A stretch of 64,000 nt of DNA from Bacteroidia bacterium (GCA_041391665.1 JAWKNO010000002.1:1984001-2048000); one strand, 5' to 3'. Numbered from the stretch's first letter, positions 17,835-27,831 are shown. Notes: generated by a model from the letters alone, not told the origin. Numbers and translations: made by a program.

Positions 17835-18660
17835 GTTGGAAACCGATTCTTTAGGGATACTTCGATTGGAGTTTGTTGGAAACTGTTGGAAATCGTTAGA
17901 ATCCGTTGGAATCCGTTTCAAACCGTTGGAATCCGCTTCTTTGTCCGTGACAAGCTGGATGGACATGGGACGCAGATTTTCGCAGAGGAAACGCAGATTT
18001 TCGCAGAGGTTTTTGGGTTGCTTTTGCTTTTGGAATCCGTTACAAACCGTTACAAACCGTTGGAATCCGTTGCAAACCGTTGTAAACCGTTGCAATCCGT
18101 TTCAAACCGTTGGAATCCGTTAAAAACCGTTTGAATCCGTTTAAATCGGATACCACAATCATAATACATTGATAGCCAAATACTTAAGATATAGTTCTTT
18201 TCAAAAATCCGTTACAAACCGTTTCTATCCGTTACAAACCGTTATAATCCGTTGGAATCCGCTTCTTTGTCCGTGACAAGCTGGATGGACATGGGACGCA
18301 GATTTTCGCAGAGGAAACGCAGATTTTCGCAGAGGTTTTTGGGTTGTTTTTGCTCTTGGAATCCGTTACAAACCGTTACAAACCGTTGGAATCCGTTGCA
18401 AACCGTTGTAAACCGTTGCAAACCGTTTCAATCCGTTACAAACCGTTACAATCCGTTGGAATCCGTTGCAAACCGTTGCAAACCGTTTCAATCCGTTACA
18501 AACCGTTACAAACCGTTACAATCCGTTACAATCCGTTGGAATCCGTTAAAAACCGTTTAAATCGGACACCCCAATTATAATATATTGATAGTCAAATACT
18601 TAAGTCGTGTTTCTTTTCAAAAATCCGTTACAAACCGATACGTATAGATTCTTAGATTGC
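17835..18660. repeat. Duplicated array of 10-bp repeats (AAACCGTTnn / AATCCGTTnn)
   Basis: About 60 decamers in which ACCGTT or TCCGTT recurs every 10 bp, for example around 18040-18140 and 18355-18560. They lie in two large copies that also share a non-decamer segment (17926-18020 and 18252-18350, about 326 bp apart, with two ACGCAGATTTTCGCAGAG blocks). Both share a trailing segment with ATAAT, TTGATAG and AAATACTTAAG (18143-18228 and 18560-18640). The second copy holds about nine more decamers. No gene is credible here. From 18660 to 18785 I see nothing definite. Confidence 0.95.
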
Positions 18661-18785
18661 AAAACCGGTCTTGGGTAAGGGTTCTGACAAGGGGCTTTTC
18701 GTCGGATTTTGACCACTGACCTTGGGTTCATGTCGCGCTATTGTCTATGGGGAGGTTTTTAATAAAAAATTCTGACAGAATATCC

Positions 18786-19673
18786 CTATAGCGGAATTTC
18801 CAGCATTTTAATATTTTGGGCACCCAAAAAACCATAACCTTGCTCCACATTTGTATATGTGGGGGCAGGATCAGTAAATGCTAGTTCAAAATCCTCGGGC
18901 TGGATCTGGTATTGATAATAGCGATAATAACTTTCCGATATCTTAGAGACTTGTAACAAGATTCTTGAAGGTCTGATGCTTCTATCAAAATTGGAGGGGA
19001 TGGAGAGCAGGTAAATAACCTTAAAGGGCGATTCCACAAAACAATGATCGCTGAGGTATGAATTATTGTAGCTACAAATGGAGTTCCCTGAAAGCACAGG
19101 ATCTGCTAAAATATTGGAGATCCGAACTATGATGGAGTCCCAGTCCGCAAACGCTCTGATCAGGTAAAAATCATTTTCACTTGCCGGGTCATTAATCGTT
19201 AGTTCCACTCTTCCACCGGATGATCCGGTATCCATGGGTTTATAGGCGGAATCCTGAAAGCTTGAAATCTGAATATCGGGAGGAGTCGGCATCATAACGG
19301 GCTGGGTACTGGCCGTTGTATAGCCCGCTGCAATTGCTTCAATCTTATAACTTTCGCCCGGTACCGGTCTCCAGTTCATGGGAGCCCGATATTGACCTTT
19401 CGCCTGTTCTTCCAGCAAAAATAATAAGCTGTCACCTTGATAAAGATTTACGGTCGCATTGGCAACCAGTAAATCTGCTGCAATACTTTCCGAAGGGGAA
19501 ATTGTATGGGATAGTTCAACAAAAAATGGCTCATTTGAAGTTAACATGGCATTGATAACCAATTGATCCCCTTCATAAAAAAGGCGGAAATCAATTTCTT
19601 TCCGGCAACCGGATAGGAATAATAAGGCGAGAAAAAAAATTGCTGGAATCGGATATTTAATGAAAATATTCAT
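18786..19673 (-). CDS. DUF4249 family lipoprotein
   Basis: 295 aa. Lipoprotein signal with LLFLSGC (Cys about residue 23). The N-terminal pattern GDQLVINAMLTSNEPFFVELSH matches DUF4249, a beta-rich family. In Bacteroidota it nearly always follows a TonB-dependent receptor gene, as here (24 bp gap). Its role is probably accessory to uptake or surface display by that receptor. Last gene of a two-gene unit read leftward. Confidence 0.85.
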   Translation of the reverse strand: MNIFIKYPIPAIFFLALLFLSGCRKEIDFRLFYEGDQLVINAMLTSNEPFFVELSHTISPSESIAADLLVANATVNLYQGDSLLFLLEEQAKGQYRAPMNWRPVPGESYKIEAIAAGYTTASTQPVMMPTPPDIQISSFQDSAYKPMDTGSSGGRVELTINDPASENDFYLIRAFADWDSIIVRISNILADPVLSGNSICSYNNSYLSDHCFVESPFKVIYLLSIPSNFDRSIRPSRILLQVSKISESYYRYYQYQIQPEDFELAFTDPAPTYTNVEQGYGFLGAQNIKMLEIPL

Positions 19674-19697
19674 AATAGTTAGGTTGAATATGCTCAG

Positions 19698-22007
19698 CTA
19701 GAATTCCCACTGATAAGACAACCAGGGGAGGAAAGGAATCAGGGACCATTGGATAAGGTTATATTTTTCAGTCCGGCGGAGATCCAGAAAAAACGGATTT
19801 TTTCGGTTGTAGGCATTATTAACGCCAAATGACCAGCTTCTGGAATGATCATTCCCGTCGGGATAAAAAGTTGCGCTTACATCGAGGCGATGGAAATCAG
19901 GCATTCGGGATTGGTTTCTCCCTTTATAAATCAGAATAAAAGTTTCCCTGGAAGAATTGGTGTTGTTATGTGCTTTTTCAATAGCAACAGGTAAGGTAAC
20001 GGGCCTTCCCGATTGGAATTGCCAGGCAAGTGATAAACTCCAATAGTCATTTAGTTGATAGGCCCCTGTAATGGAAATATCATGCCTCCGGTCAAAATTA
20101 CCGGGATACGCAGTTCCGTTATTAATATTGGCAAATTTTCGTTGGTTTTTGGAATAAGTATAGGCAATCCAGCCATTTAACCTTCCTTCCGGCTTACGAA
20201 TCATGGTTTCTATTCCATACGCTGTCCCTTCACCATTTATCTCAACCAGCTCCTGCCAATTGGTATTGATACTGGTGGCAAAATCTATCCCCTGACGATA
20301 ATCTATCAAGCCTGATAATTGTTTATAATATCCTTCTACAGACCATTCAATTCCTCTGATGGTTTGGGCTAAACCCGCTGACCATAGGATCGCTTTTTGG
20401 GGAGGTACCTTATCCGTTGGGGGTACCCAAATATCATTGGGAAGTCCTACACCATTGTTGGAGAGCAGATGGAGATACTGGTTCATTTTTGCATACCCAA
20501 GGCTTAATTGGATATTCGCAGGAAAACGGATTTCGGTACTTAATCGGGGTTCAGGATTAAAATAGGCGGTATCCGAAACGGCAAACCCCGAATACCTGAA
20601 TCCCAGATTGAGATGCCAAAAGGGCAAAATTTTCATTCGATCTTCCAGAAATATGCCTCCTTCATAAGCCGGAATCGGAGCATCTGCTATCGTGGTATCA
20701 ATATCTCCTCTGAGATCAAGTTTTCCCGGTGAAAAATGATGGTAAGTACCCGTTACACCAAATTTGATTTCGTGGCTGGGAACGGGATAATAATCGAACT
20801 GGGTATTAATCGCCCAATCTCTCACATGAGAACGTGAAATAAAGCTATTGTCTTTTAAATCATTCTGGCCTGCAGGGGCTTTTTCTGAAGTTTTTATTCT
20901 GTATTGATAGCGGGAATAGGTAAGCTGATTTTGCATAAAAAGCTTGTCACTCAGCAACCGGTTATACCTCAAGGTTGCCGTTTGATTTCCCCAGTCAAGC
21001 CCAAAAATCGATGAACCATTTTGAGGTCTCCCGTCTCCGGCCCGCCAAAAATCCTGCCCTCCGTAGGTACTGAAAAATAGCTGACTTCCATCCTTAAATC
21101 GATGGTTTATTTTCCCATTCACATCAACCAACCAGTAATTAAAATAGGCATCGGCGCCTCCGGATCGGTATGAGAGGTACACTGGTAAAAGAAACAACCC
21201 GAGGTAGGATGATCTTGCTGAAAACAGATAAGATGTCTGGTCGTTAATGGGCCCCTCACGAAGAAATTTTGAGGAAATCAATCCGACGCTTGCGGTTCCT
21301 TTTTCTTTGGTTTGATTTCCTTCTTTTAGCCGGATATCTACCACAGAAGACAATCTCCCTCCAAATCGGGCGGGAAAATTTCCTTTATAAAGATCCACCT
21401 GACGAATCGCATCGGAGTTAAAAACGGATAAAAACCCAAACAAGTGAGAGGCATTATAAACCGGAGAGCCATCGAGCAAAAGTAGGTTTTGATCAGGACT
21501 TCCGCCTCTGACAAGCAATCCGGAAGTACCTTCCACCCCTGTACTTACTCCGGCGGTAAGTGCCAATGCCTTCAAAATATCCACTTCTCCCATTAAAGGA
21601 GGCACTTGTTTGAGCTGTTCAATCGGAATCTGGATACGCCCCAATTCATGGGTTTCCTTTTGTTTTTCAGCTACTATTTCAATCTCGTCAAGACTCAGGG
21701 GAGCCAGTTCAAACTGTATTAAAGTATCATTTTGCAATTGAAATGAAGCCCGGTTACTTTTAAATGAAACAAAACGGGTTTTTAATATGACCGGCCCTTT
21801 GGGGAGGGTAAGGCTGAAAAAGCCGTAGGTATTGGTTTGAATCCCTCTTTGGGAAAGAGAGTCGTAAACCGAAACGCCTGTCATAGGCTCTTTTCCCCCA
21901 ACCGTTTCTACATAACCGCTGATAGTATAACTCTGCCCTTTCAGGTTGTTCATTATCGCTCCCATCCCAATTAGCCAAACAGCCAAACGAACATAATTTC
22001 GGAACAT
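19698..22007 (-). CDS. TonB-dependent outer-membrane receptor
   Basis: 769 aa. Signal peptide, then a CarboxypepD_reg-like domain (about 25-110, TNTYGFFSLTLPKG). A plug domain follows with LLVRGGSPDQNLLLLDG and the typical NSDAIRQVDLYKGNFPARFG (about 165-230). The rest is a 22-strand barrel ending in an aromatic residue (WLSYQWEF, last residue Phe), as outer-membrane barrels do. Substrate not predictable. Paired with DUF4249 downstream. This receptor subtype often lacks a SusD partner, and none is seen. Confidence 0.9.
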   Translation of the reverse strand: MFRNYVRLAVWLIGMGAIMNNLKGQSYTISGYVETVGGKEPMTGVSVYDSLSQRGIQTNTYGFFSLTLPKGPVILKTRFVSFKSNRASFQLQNDTLIQFELAPLSLDEIEIVAEKQKETHELGRIQIPIEQLKQVPPLMGEVDILKALALTAGVSTGVEGTSGLLVRGGSPDQNLLLLDGSPVYNASHLFGFLSVFNSDAIRQVDLYKGNFPARFGGRLSSVVDIRLKEGNQTKEKGTASVGLISSKFLREGPINDQTSYLFSARSSYLGLFLLPVYLSYRSGGADAYFNYWLVDVNGKINHRFKDGSQLFFSTYGGQDFWRAGDGRPQNGSSIFGLDWGNQTATLRYNRLLSDKLFMQNQLTYSRYQYRIKTSEKAPAGQNDLKDNSFISRSHVRDWAINTQFDYYPVPSHEIKFGVTGTYHHFSPGKLDLRGDIDTTIADAPIPAYEGGIFLEDRMKILPFWHLNLGFRYSGFAVSDTAYFNPEPRLSTEIRFPANIQLSLGYAKMNQYLHLLSNNGVGLPNDIWVPPTDKVPPQKAILWSAGLAQTIRGIEWSVEGYYKQLSGLIDYRQGIDFATSINTNWQELVEINGEGTAYGIETMIRKPEGRLNGWIAYTYSKNQRKFANINNGTAYPGNFDRRHDISITGAYQLNDYWSLSLAWQFQSGRPVTLPVAIEKAHNNTNSSRETFILIYKGRNQSRMPDFHRLDVSATFYPDGNDHSRSWSFGVNNAYNRKNPFFLDLRRTEKYNLIQWSLIPFLPWLSYQWEF

Positions 22008-22038
22008 ATAGATTTATTAGTATTTGGATAAAGATAAT

Positions 22039-22067
22039 CACTGGCCAGACGATTAAGCTGGCCAGTG
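22039..22067 (-). terminator. Hairpin downstream of the poly-C lipoprotein gene
   Basis: A perfect 10-bp stem, CACTGGCCAG / CTGGCCAGTG, with a 9-nt loop, 14 bp beyond the stop of the gene at 22081. The T tract after it on the minus strand is weak, so it may be a terminator or an mRNA 3' stabiliser. Confidence 0.55.
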
Positions 22068-22080
22068 AGTTGCATTGTAA

Positions 22081-23145
22081 TTACAATTCGTAAAGATACC
22101 TTGAATAGCAGTCTCCGTAATCTTCACTGGATGTATGAAAACCCTTAACATCGGCATCCCCTCTTAAACAACCTCCGCAAAAAGAATCTTCAAATCCGAT
22201 TGAGCCAGTTGTTTTTGCATAATCCTTATTGAACCAAAAATCCCGATCATTATGGGTACTACCCCACTCAACATATCCAAAAGCGTGAAATCCAACCTGA
22301 TCAACTTCGTTCCCAAACCAGATACCTGCAGTTTTTTTCTGGTGTTTGGTTTCCAGCGAATATCCCTGGCTGCCAGAATAGTTAGACCAGGCAACTTCCC
22401 CTTTAACCCTGTACTTACTATCATTGGGATTAACTGTTATACAATCATAATGTTGTACAATGCCCCTCGAAGCAGCAGTTGAGGTTTGAATAACTTCTCT
22501 TTCAATGGGTTCTGTTTCATAATCGAAGTAAAATGATGGGAGTGTGCTTTCGTTAAGGTTTTTTAATGCTTCAACTGCGGCTTCATCACTGGCTTTAACA
22601 GATATTACCTGATAAAAAAGGAATTTATATACCAAATCTCCAATCTGAATCATTGCATCCTTATTGAGAAAGTGTCTCATTGTTGGAATAACAACAACTT
22701 CTACTTCCTGAAGTTCCCGACCTTCATCTGGCATAATAGTAATCAGGTTTTCAAAGCCGGCAAGACTTCCATCTCTCATGTATGCCTCTACAATTGCGAG
22801 ATGATCATCTTCATGAATGTCTTCATATGCCATCGCATAGGAATAAAAATCCCCTACATCTTTCAATGCTTCTGAATAATCTTTTCCCTCAGCAGGAAAA
22901 GCTAAAACATAATTATTGAATTGCTGAAACTGATTCTGGTTGGTAAAAATTAGCAGCCCATTTTGATTTTTGGGCAAAAGATCATTGTTTTTGGTTTCAA
23001 AGATAGTGTTTTCTTCAATAGGACTTATGGCACTTTTTTGGCACGCAGTAAATACCAATAAGCTCAGTATAACTGCACTTAAAAAGGTGGAAATTTGCCT
23101 TATTTTGCGGGGGGGGGGGGGGGATTGCTTAAGTATTGTTTTCAT
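22081..23145 (-). CDS. Lipoprotein with poly-C tract in codons 8-13 (possibly phase-variable)
   Basis: 354 aa, family not recognised. The start MKTILKQSPPPPRK is followed by a signal segment with LLVFTAC (Cys near residue 35). The mature part has an N-terminal alpha/beta region (to about 215) with a block MIQIGDLVYKFLFYQV that resembles other uncharacterised Bacteroidota lipoproteins. The C-terminal half is rich in Gly, Asn, Trp and aromatic residues, with a CGGC pair near the end. Codons 8-13 are made by 15 consecutive C (15 G at 23109-23123 on the plus strand). A change of one or two bases would shift the frame ahead of the signal peptide, and no later ATG before it could rescue export. Confidence 0.75.
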   Translation of the reverse strand: MKTILKQSPPPPRKIRQISTFLSAVILSLLVFTACQKSAISPIEENTIFETKNNDLLPKNQNGLLIFTNQNQFQQFNNYVLAFPAEGKDYSEALKDVGDFYSYAMAYEDIHEDDHLAIVEAYMRDGSLAGFENLITIMPDEGRELQEVEVVVIPTMRHFLNKDAMIQIGDLVYKFLFYQVISVKASDEAAVEALKNLNESTLPSFYFDYETEPIEREVIQTSTAASRGIVQHYDCITVNPNDSKYRVKGEVAWSNYSGSQGYSLETKHQKKTAGIWFGNEVDQVGFHAFGYVEWGSTHNDRDFWFNKDYAKTTGSIGFEDSFCGGCLRGDADVKGFHTSSEDYGDCYSRYLYEL

Positions 23146-23552
23146 ATAAAAAGGTAATTAAAAAGTTACTTGGTTTGTGCTATCCGGTTAAAGGCAGGAT
23201 TATGATCTGTTAAGAGATTTGATTTCGCTGCTTTAATTGAGATAGAATTGGTAGATGGAAAATTGAAAATACGAATTTTTTTTCAGGAAGTATTGTTGCG
23301 CTGATTGTAATTATTGAGTTGGTAAACTTATGAATTTAAATGATAAAAAAAAACAGTACCTCTTATTACCTAAAATTAATAGGGTGCTTACCAGTGTGGG
23401 AAGGAAGGGTATTCACGTTTGCGACAATTGGGTTTGTGCCCTCAGATGGCAAACGTTAAAGATTTTTTATAGTCCGCCAGGAGTTAATAAACTTCCGTCG
23501 ATTTTTTTACCTTTGATCCACGCCGAAAAACTTGACTTTTATTTATCCATTT
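23146..23552. other. Intergenic region upstream of the GH3 gene
   Basis: About 400 bp, AT-rich, between divergent genes. A TACCTTTG (23508-23515) fits the Bacteroidota -7 box and would give a 30-nt leader for the GH3 gene, but no clear -33 partner is visible. A plus-strand ORF at 23330-23656 overlaps the GH3 start and has no recognisable features. Nothing else seen. Confidence 0.4.
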
Positions 23553-25628
23553 ATGAAAAAAACTACTACACCCTCAAACGATTATTTTTGGGGGACAATC
23601 GTCACCAGCTTTCTGATTCAAATGTTATTCTTATCATGTGGTATCAAAAGTACTGAGACCTCTGCCGACCAATCAGTATCTCAACCTTTCTTAGGTTATC
23701 GAAGTGTCTCTCTCCTGACGATAGACGGCCTCCGCTTCAAAGACCTCAACCGCAATGGCTCCCTTGACCCTTATGAGGACTGGCGCCTTTCAGATGCAGA
23801 AAGAAGTACAGACCTCGTCGCACGTATGTCGCTGGAGGAGAAAGCCGGATTTATGATTATCAGTACCACGCGTATGGAAAATGACTGGTCCTTCCAGCGT
23901 GGCCGGCAGTCAGGGCCTATTGGCAGCGGATTTAATGAGGAGGACCTGGTTTCCGATAATAATATGTTTACCCGAAAACCGCTGCCTTATCCCAATATGG
24001 GGGCTGCCGGTACGACCAAAGGGGTAACCCAGCTTCACCTCCGGCATTTTATTCTGAGAGCTAATCCGCCCGCCCGTGTCATCGCCGAATGGTCCAATAA
24101 CCTCCAGGCGCTATGCGAGAGCGACGGTCTGGGAATACCGGCAATTGTAACCTCCAACCCCCGCAACCATGTTACCATGGATGCCTCGGCAGGCCTGAGC
24201 GTAGGCAAAACCACTTTTTCCCAATGGCCGGGCGAACTGGGTATGGCCGCCATGCGAGACTTTGCCCTTACCCGCGAATTTGCCGACATCGCCCGGCAGG
24301 AGTGGACTTCCGTAGGCTTGCGCAAAGGGTATATGTATATGGCCGACCTTTGTACCGAACCCCGCTGGCAAAGGGCTGAGGGCACTTTTGGCGAAGATGC
24401 CGAACTGGCTGCCAATATGATACGCGAAATTGTACTCGGATTTCAGGGCGAAAAACTTGGCAACGGCTCCGTCGCCCTTACTACCAAACACTTCCCGGGC
24501 GGAGGTGCTACCGAAGGCGGACAAGATCCGCATTTTGAGTGGGGTAAAAGGGAAATGTTTACCGGCGGAATGTTTGAAAACAACCTCATTCCCTTCAAAG
24601 CTGCGATTGAAGCGGGAACTTCTTCCATCATGCCTTATTATTCGTTTCCCGTCGGAACCCAATACCAGGAAGTCGCTTATGCTTACAACAAACCTATACT
24701 CCAGGATCTTCTCCGCAAAAAACTGGGGTTTGATGGAATTATCAACTCCGATACCGGGCCTATCGATATGATGCCCTGGGGCGTGGAGGAGATGAGCCTT
24801 CCAGATCGGTATAAGACTGCCATTGAGGCGGGGATAAATATATTTTCGGGCACTGCCGACCCTTCCCAACTGATTGAGGCTATTCGCAAGTACCCCGAAT
24901 TGATGCCGCTGGTTGATGCTTCGGTTCATCGCCTCCTGATGGAAAAATTTGCGCTTGGGCTTTTTGAAAATCCTTATGTAGAGGTCGATGCCGCCGAATC
25001 AACCGTGGGAAAACCCGAATTTCAGGAAAAAGCTGATCTTGCCCTGCGAAAATCTATCGTTTTGCTGCGCAATGAAAATGCCGGCCAGTCGCCCGTTCTC
25101 CCTCTGAAACCCAAAACCAAAGTGTATTTTGCAACCACAATCCCCGGGGAAGGAGAATCCGCTGTGGCTGTGCTTTCTGCTGATTCTACTGCCTGGGATC
25201 TTGATTTTGTGGACTCTCCCGAAAAAGCGGAGGTGGTAGTTGTATGGGTTGTGCCCAAATCCAAACCGCTTTTCCAGTCAGACGGTTCGCCGCTGTTCCT
25301 TTCCCTGTCCCAAAACGGTGTGGACGTAACCCATGTCCGCAAACTCATGGCCAAAAAACCGGTAATTATGGCTATAAACTACTCCAACCCCTGGGTGATC
25401 GATGAGTTGTATGATCCAAAGAACATTTCGGGTGTCCTTGCGACATTCGGAACTACAACGGAAGCGCTGCTGGATGTGATTACCGGCAAATTTAATCCTT
25501 CAGGGAAAATGCCTTTTTCAACGCCGGTTTCAGAAGAATCTGTCAAAAACCAAATCCCCGATGTTCCGGGTTATATGGAAGGCGAGGGCTATTCTTTGTT
25601 CAAATTTGACGAAGGAATCAGTTATTAA
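23553..25628 (+). CDS. Glycoside hydrolase family 3 lipoprotein (beta-glucosidase-like)
   Basis: 691 aa from the ATG at 23553, chosen because it opens a lipoprotein signal with LFLSC. An earlier in-frame ATG adds seven residues. Next comes a DLNRNGSLDPYEDWR segment, typical of GH3 exo-enzymes of Bacteroidota. The TIM-barrel domain has VALTTKHFPGGGATEGGQD and the nucleophile region IINSDTGPIDMMPWG (Asp near residue 399; the usual SDW is SDT here). The alpha/beta sandwich domain ends near 690; the fibronectin-like third domain is missing or short. It should remove beta-linked glucose-type residues from oligosaccharides at the outer membrane. 5 bp ahead of the B12-radical SAM gene. Confidence 0.88.
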   Translation: MKKTTTPSNDYFWGTIVTSFLIQMLFLSCGIKSTETSADQSVSQPFLGYRSVSLLTIDGLRFKDLNRNGSLDPYEDWRLSDAERSTDLVARMSLEEKAGFMIISTTRMENDWSFQRGRQSGPIGSGFNEEDLVSDNNMFTRKPLPYPNMGAAGTTKGVTQLHLRHFILRANPPARVIAEWSNNLQALCESDGLGIPAIVTSNPRNHVTMDASAGLSVGKTTFSQWPGELGMAAMRDFALTREFADIARQEWTSVGLRKGYMYMADLCTEPRWQRAEGTFGEDAELAANMIREIVLGFQGEKLGNGSVALTTKHFPGGGATEGGQDPHFEWGKREMFTGGMFENNLIPFKAAIEAGTSSIMPYYSFPVGTQYQEVAYAYNKPILQDLLRKKLGFDGIINSDTGPIDMMPWGVEEMSLPDRYKTAIEAGINIFSGTADPSQLIEAIRKYPELMPLVDASVHRLLMEKFALGLFENPYVEVDAAESTVGKPEFQEKADLALRKSIVLLRNENAGQSPVLPLKPKTKVYFATTIPGEGESAVAVLSADSTAWDLDFVDSPEKAEVVVVWVVPKSKPLFQSDGSPLFLSLSQNGVDVTHVRKLMAKKPVIMAINYSNPWVIDELYDPKNISGVLATFGTTTEALLDVITGKFNPSGKMPFSTPVSEESVKNQIPDVPGYMEGEGYSLFKFDEGISY

Positions 25629-25633
25629 CCACC

Positions 25634-27142
25634 ATGAACAAAGTCGTTTTATTTAACCCGCGTAGCGCTACCGCCAAACACCGCATTCCCAACTCAATCC
25701 TTCAGGTGGGGGCATCTATTGAGGGGAAATACGAATACGCTTTTGTGGACGGGAATCTGGAAAATGACCCTTTCCGTAAAATCTGCAGCTATTTTGATTC
25801 GGGCGAATATGCTTTTTTCGGCGTAACGGTTATGCCCGGCCCGCAACTTCGGCAGGCGATTACGTTTACCCGGATGATCAGGGAGAAATATCCGCATGTA
25901 AAGACGGTCTGGGGCGGATATTTTGCCTCAAATCAGTATAAAGTGGTGATCGAATCGGGGTATGTGGATTTTATCGTCAACGGCCCGGGAGATAAGGCTT
26001 TTCCCGAACTGCTGGACTGTATCATCGCCGGTGGAAACCCGGCAAAAATTCAGAACCTTATTTTCCGGGAAGAGGGAAAAATCATTCAGACGGCCAAAGC
26101 CGCGCTGTTTGAACAGGATGGTTTACCTGATCTTCCCTATGAAAAACTCAATCGGTTTTACCCGATCGGCCATTATCTCGGAAAAACTTTTCTCGGCTCA
26201 AAGACCATCGCATACCACTCCAGTGTGGGTTGTCCGTTTACCTGCTCCTTTTGCGCCGTGGTTCCTATCTACAATGCCCGCTGGTCGGGAAAATCAGCCG
26301 AAAAAGTATATGCCGATATCCGCCATCTCAAAGATGCCTACGGAGCCAATGCGATCGAATTTCACGACAACAACTTCTTTGTTTCGCAAAAACGGGTGGT
26401 CCGTTTCTCAGAACTGGTTCAAAACGACAACATGAACTGGTGGGGCGAGGGGCGAATTGATACGCTGGACAAGTACACAGACGAATCGCTGGAAAAAATG
26501 CGGGCCGCAGGCTGTCGAATGATATTCTTTGGTGCAGAAACTTCCAGCGACGACATTCTCAGCCAAATGGACAAAGGCGGCACACAGACCGCTGCGCAGA
26601 TCAAGGCGTTTGCCGGGCGGCTCCGCAAGTTTGACATTATCCCCGAATATTCTTTTGTGCTGGGAATGCCTGCGGCCACACCGGAAAAAGTCATGGCGCA
26701 GATTGACCAGGACATTCAGTTTATCAAAGAGATTAAAGAAATCAATCCTGCAACGGAAATCATTATTTATCTCTACAGCCCGGTAGCAACCGAAGGCTCC
26801 GAACTGTACGAACAGGTCAAAAAACAAGGATTTCAGTTCCCCCAAACCCTCGACGACTGGCTGAATCCGCAGTGGGAAAATTTTGATCTCCGGAAAAATC
26901 CCCTGACACCCTGGCTTACTCCGGAAATGGTGGACAAAATCAAAAACTTTGAAACGGTACTCAACGCCTACTACCCTACGGCTTCAGACTTTAAGCTTAC
27001 ACCCGCCAAAAGAAAAGTTTTGCAAATGGCATCTTCCCTTCGCTACAAAACCAATTTTTACCACTTTCCCTACGAACTGAAAGCCATACAAAAGCTCTGG
27101 AGATACCGTCAGCCCGAAATTGAAGGATTTTATGCCGAATAG
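25634..27142 (+). CDS. Cobalamin-dependent radical SAM protein
   Basis: 502 aa. Residues 1-140 form a B12-binding-like Rossmann domain (VGASIEGKYEYAFVDGN, FFGVTVMPGPQ, VWGGYFASN, NGPGDKAFPELL); the DxHxxG motif is not evident, so binding may be base-off. The radical SAM cluster is GCPFTCSFC near residues 199-207, followed by EFHDNNFF and GCRMIFFGAETSS strands. Such enzymes methylate unreactive carbons or rearrange rings. The substrate is unknown. Overlaps the next methyltransferase gene by 11 bp, so the pair is probably one pathway. Confidence 0.85.
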   Translation: MNKVVLFNPRSATAKHRIPNSILQVGASIEGKYEYAFVDGNLENDPFRKICSYFDSGEYAFFGVTVMPGPQLRQAITFTRMIREKYPHVKTVWGGYFASNQYKVVIESGYVDFIVNGPGDKAFPELLDCIIAGGNPAKIQNLIFREEGKIIQTAKAALFEQDGLPDLPYEKLNRFYPIGHYLGKTFLGSKTIAYHSSVGCPFTCSFCAVVPIYNARWSGKSAEKVYADIRHLKDAYGANAIEFHDNNFFVSQKRVVRFSELVQNDNMNWWGEGRIDTLDKYTDESLEKMRAAGCRMIFFGAETSSDDILSQMDKGGTQTAAQIKAFAGRLRKFDIIPEYSFVLGMPAATPEKVMAQIDQDIQFIKEIKEINPATEIIIYLYSPVATEGSELYEQVKKQGFQFPQTLDDWLNPQWENFDLRKNPLTPWLTPEMVDKIKNFETVLNAYYPTASDFKLTPAKRKVLQMASSLRYKTNFYHFPYELKAIQKLWRYRQPEIEGFYAE

Positions 27143-27818
27143 GTTTTCACTCAGACAAATCCTCAAACGGTTGCTGTTTCCAGTTTTACGGCCTCTGGCA
27201 GACTGGTATCTGGGACGCACGAGGAAGTTTACCTGGAAAAATATAGAAGTTACTGTAGTGCCGGGTGTCTTTCATCCGGGACTGTTTATCAGCACAAAAA
27301 TTTTACTCAATTTTTTATTGGAACAAACCCTGTCAGGCAAAAAATTCCTCGAACTGGGGGCAGGGAGTGGCATTATTTCGGTGTTTGCCGCGAAGCAGGG
27401 TGCTATCGTAACAGCTTCAGATATCAGCCTGGCTGCGGTCAGCAATATTCGCAGCAACGCAGCAAACAATGGGGTGATTATCACCACCATTCATTCCGAT
27501 TTGTTTGAAGCGTTGCCGGAAGAGAAGTTTGACATCATCGTCATCAATCCGCCCTATTATCCTCGAAAACCACAATCGGAAAAGGAGTACGCGTTTTATT
27601 GTGGAGAGGAATTTGAATATTTTGAAAGGCTGTTTAAAGATTTGCCCGGGTATATTTCTTCAGAGTCAGCAACCTGGATGATTTTATCCGAAGATTGTGA
27701 TCTTCAACGGATCAGCCGGATTGCCGCCAATAACCACCTGGCCATGGAGGAAATATTCCGCGAAAAACAATGGGGGGAATGGAATTATATTTTCCAGCTT
27801 GGACGAATGGAAGAATGA
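27132..27818 (+). CDS. HemK-like class I methyltransferase
   Basis: 228 aa from the ATG at 27132 (a TTG 12 bases earlier is less likely). Motif I FLELGAGSGIISVFAA (near residues 76-91), an acidic residue in VTASDIS, and the N-methyl motif DIIVINPPYYPRKP (NPPY, near 137) are clear. NPPY marks enzymes that methylate an amide or ring nitrogen (glutamine of release factors, or bases). The start lies inside the radical SAM gene (overlap 27132-27142). Target unknown. Confidence 0.8.
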   Translation: MPNRFSLRQILKRLLFPVLRPLADWYLGRTRKFTWKNIEVTVVPGVFHPGLFISTKILLNFLLEQTLSGKKFLELGAGSGIISVFAAKQGAIVTASDISLAAVSNIRSNAANNGVIITTIHSDLFEALPEEKFDIIVINPPYYPRKPQSEKEYAFYCGEEFEYFERLFKDLPGYISSESATWMILSEDCDLQRISRIAANNHLAMEEIFREKQWGEWNYIFQLGRMEE

Positions 27819-27831
27819 AGGTTTAAACTGC

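Noticed and set aside
17836..18580. ORFs rich in NRWNPLQTV
   Set aside because: Decamer array read in different frames, no real protein.
23330..23656. 108-aa ORF in front of the GH3 gene
   Set aside because: Overlaps the GH3 signal peptide in another frame and shows no features.
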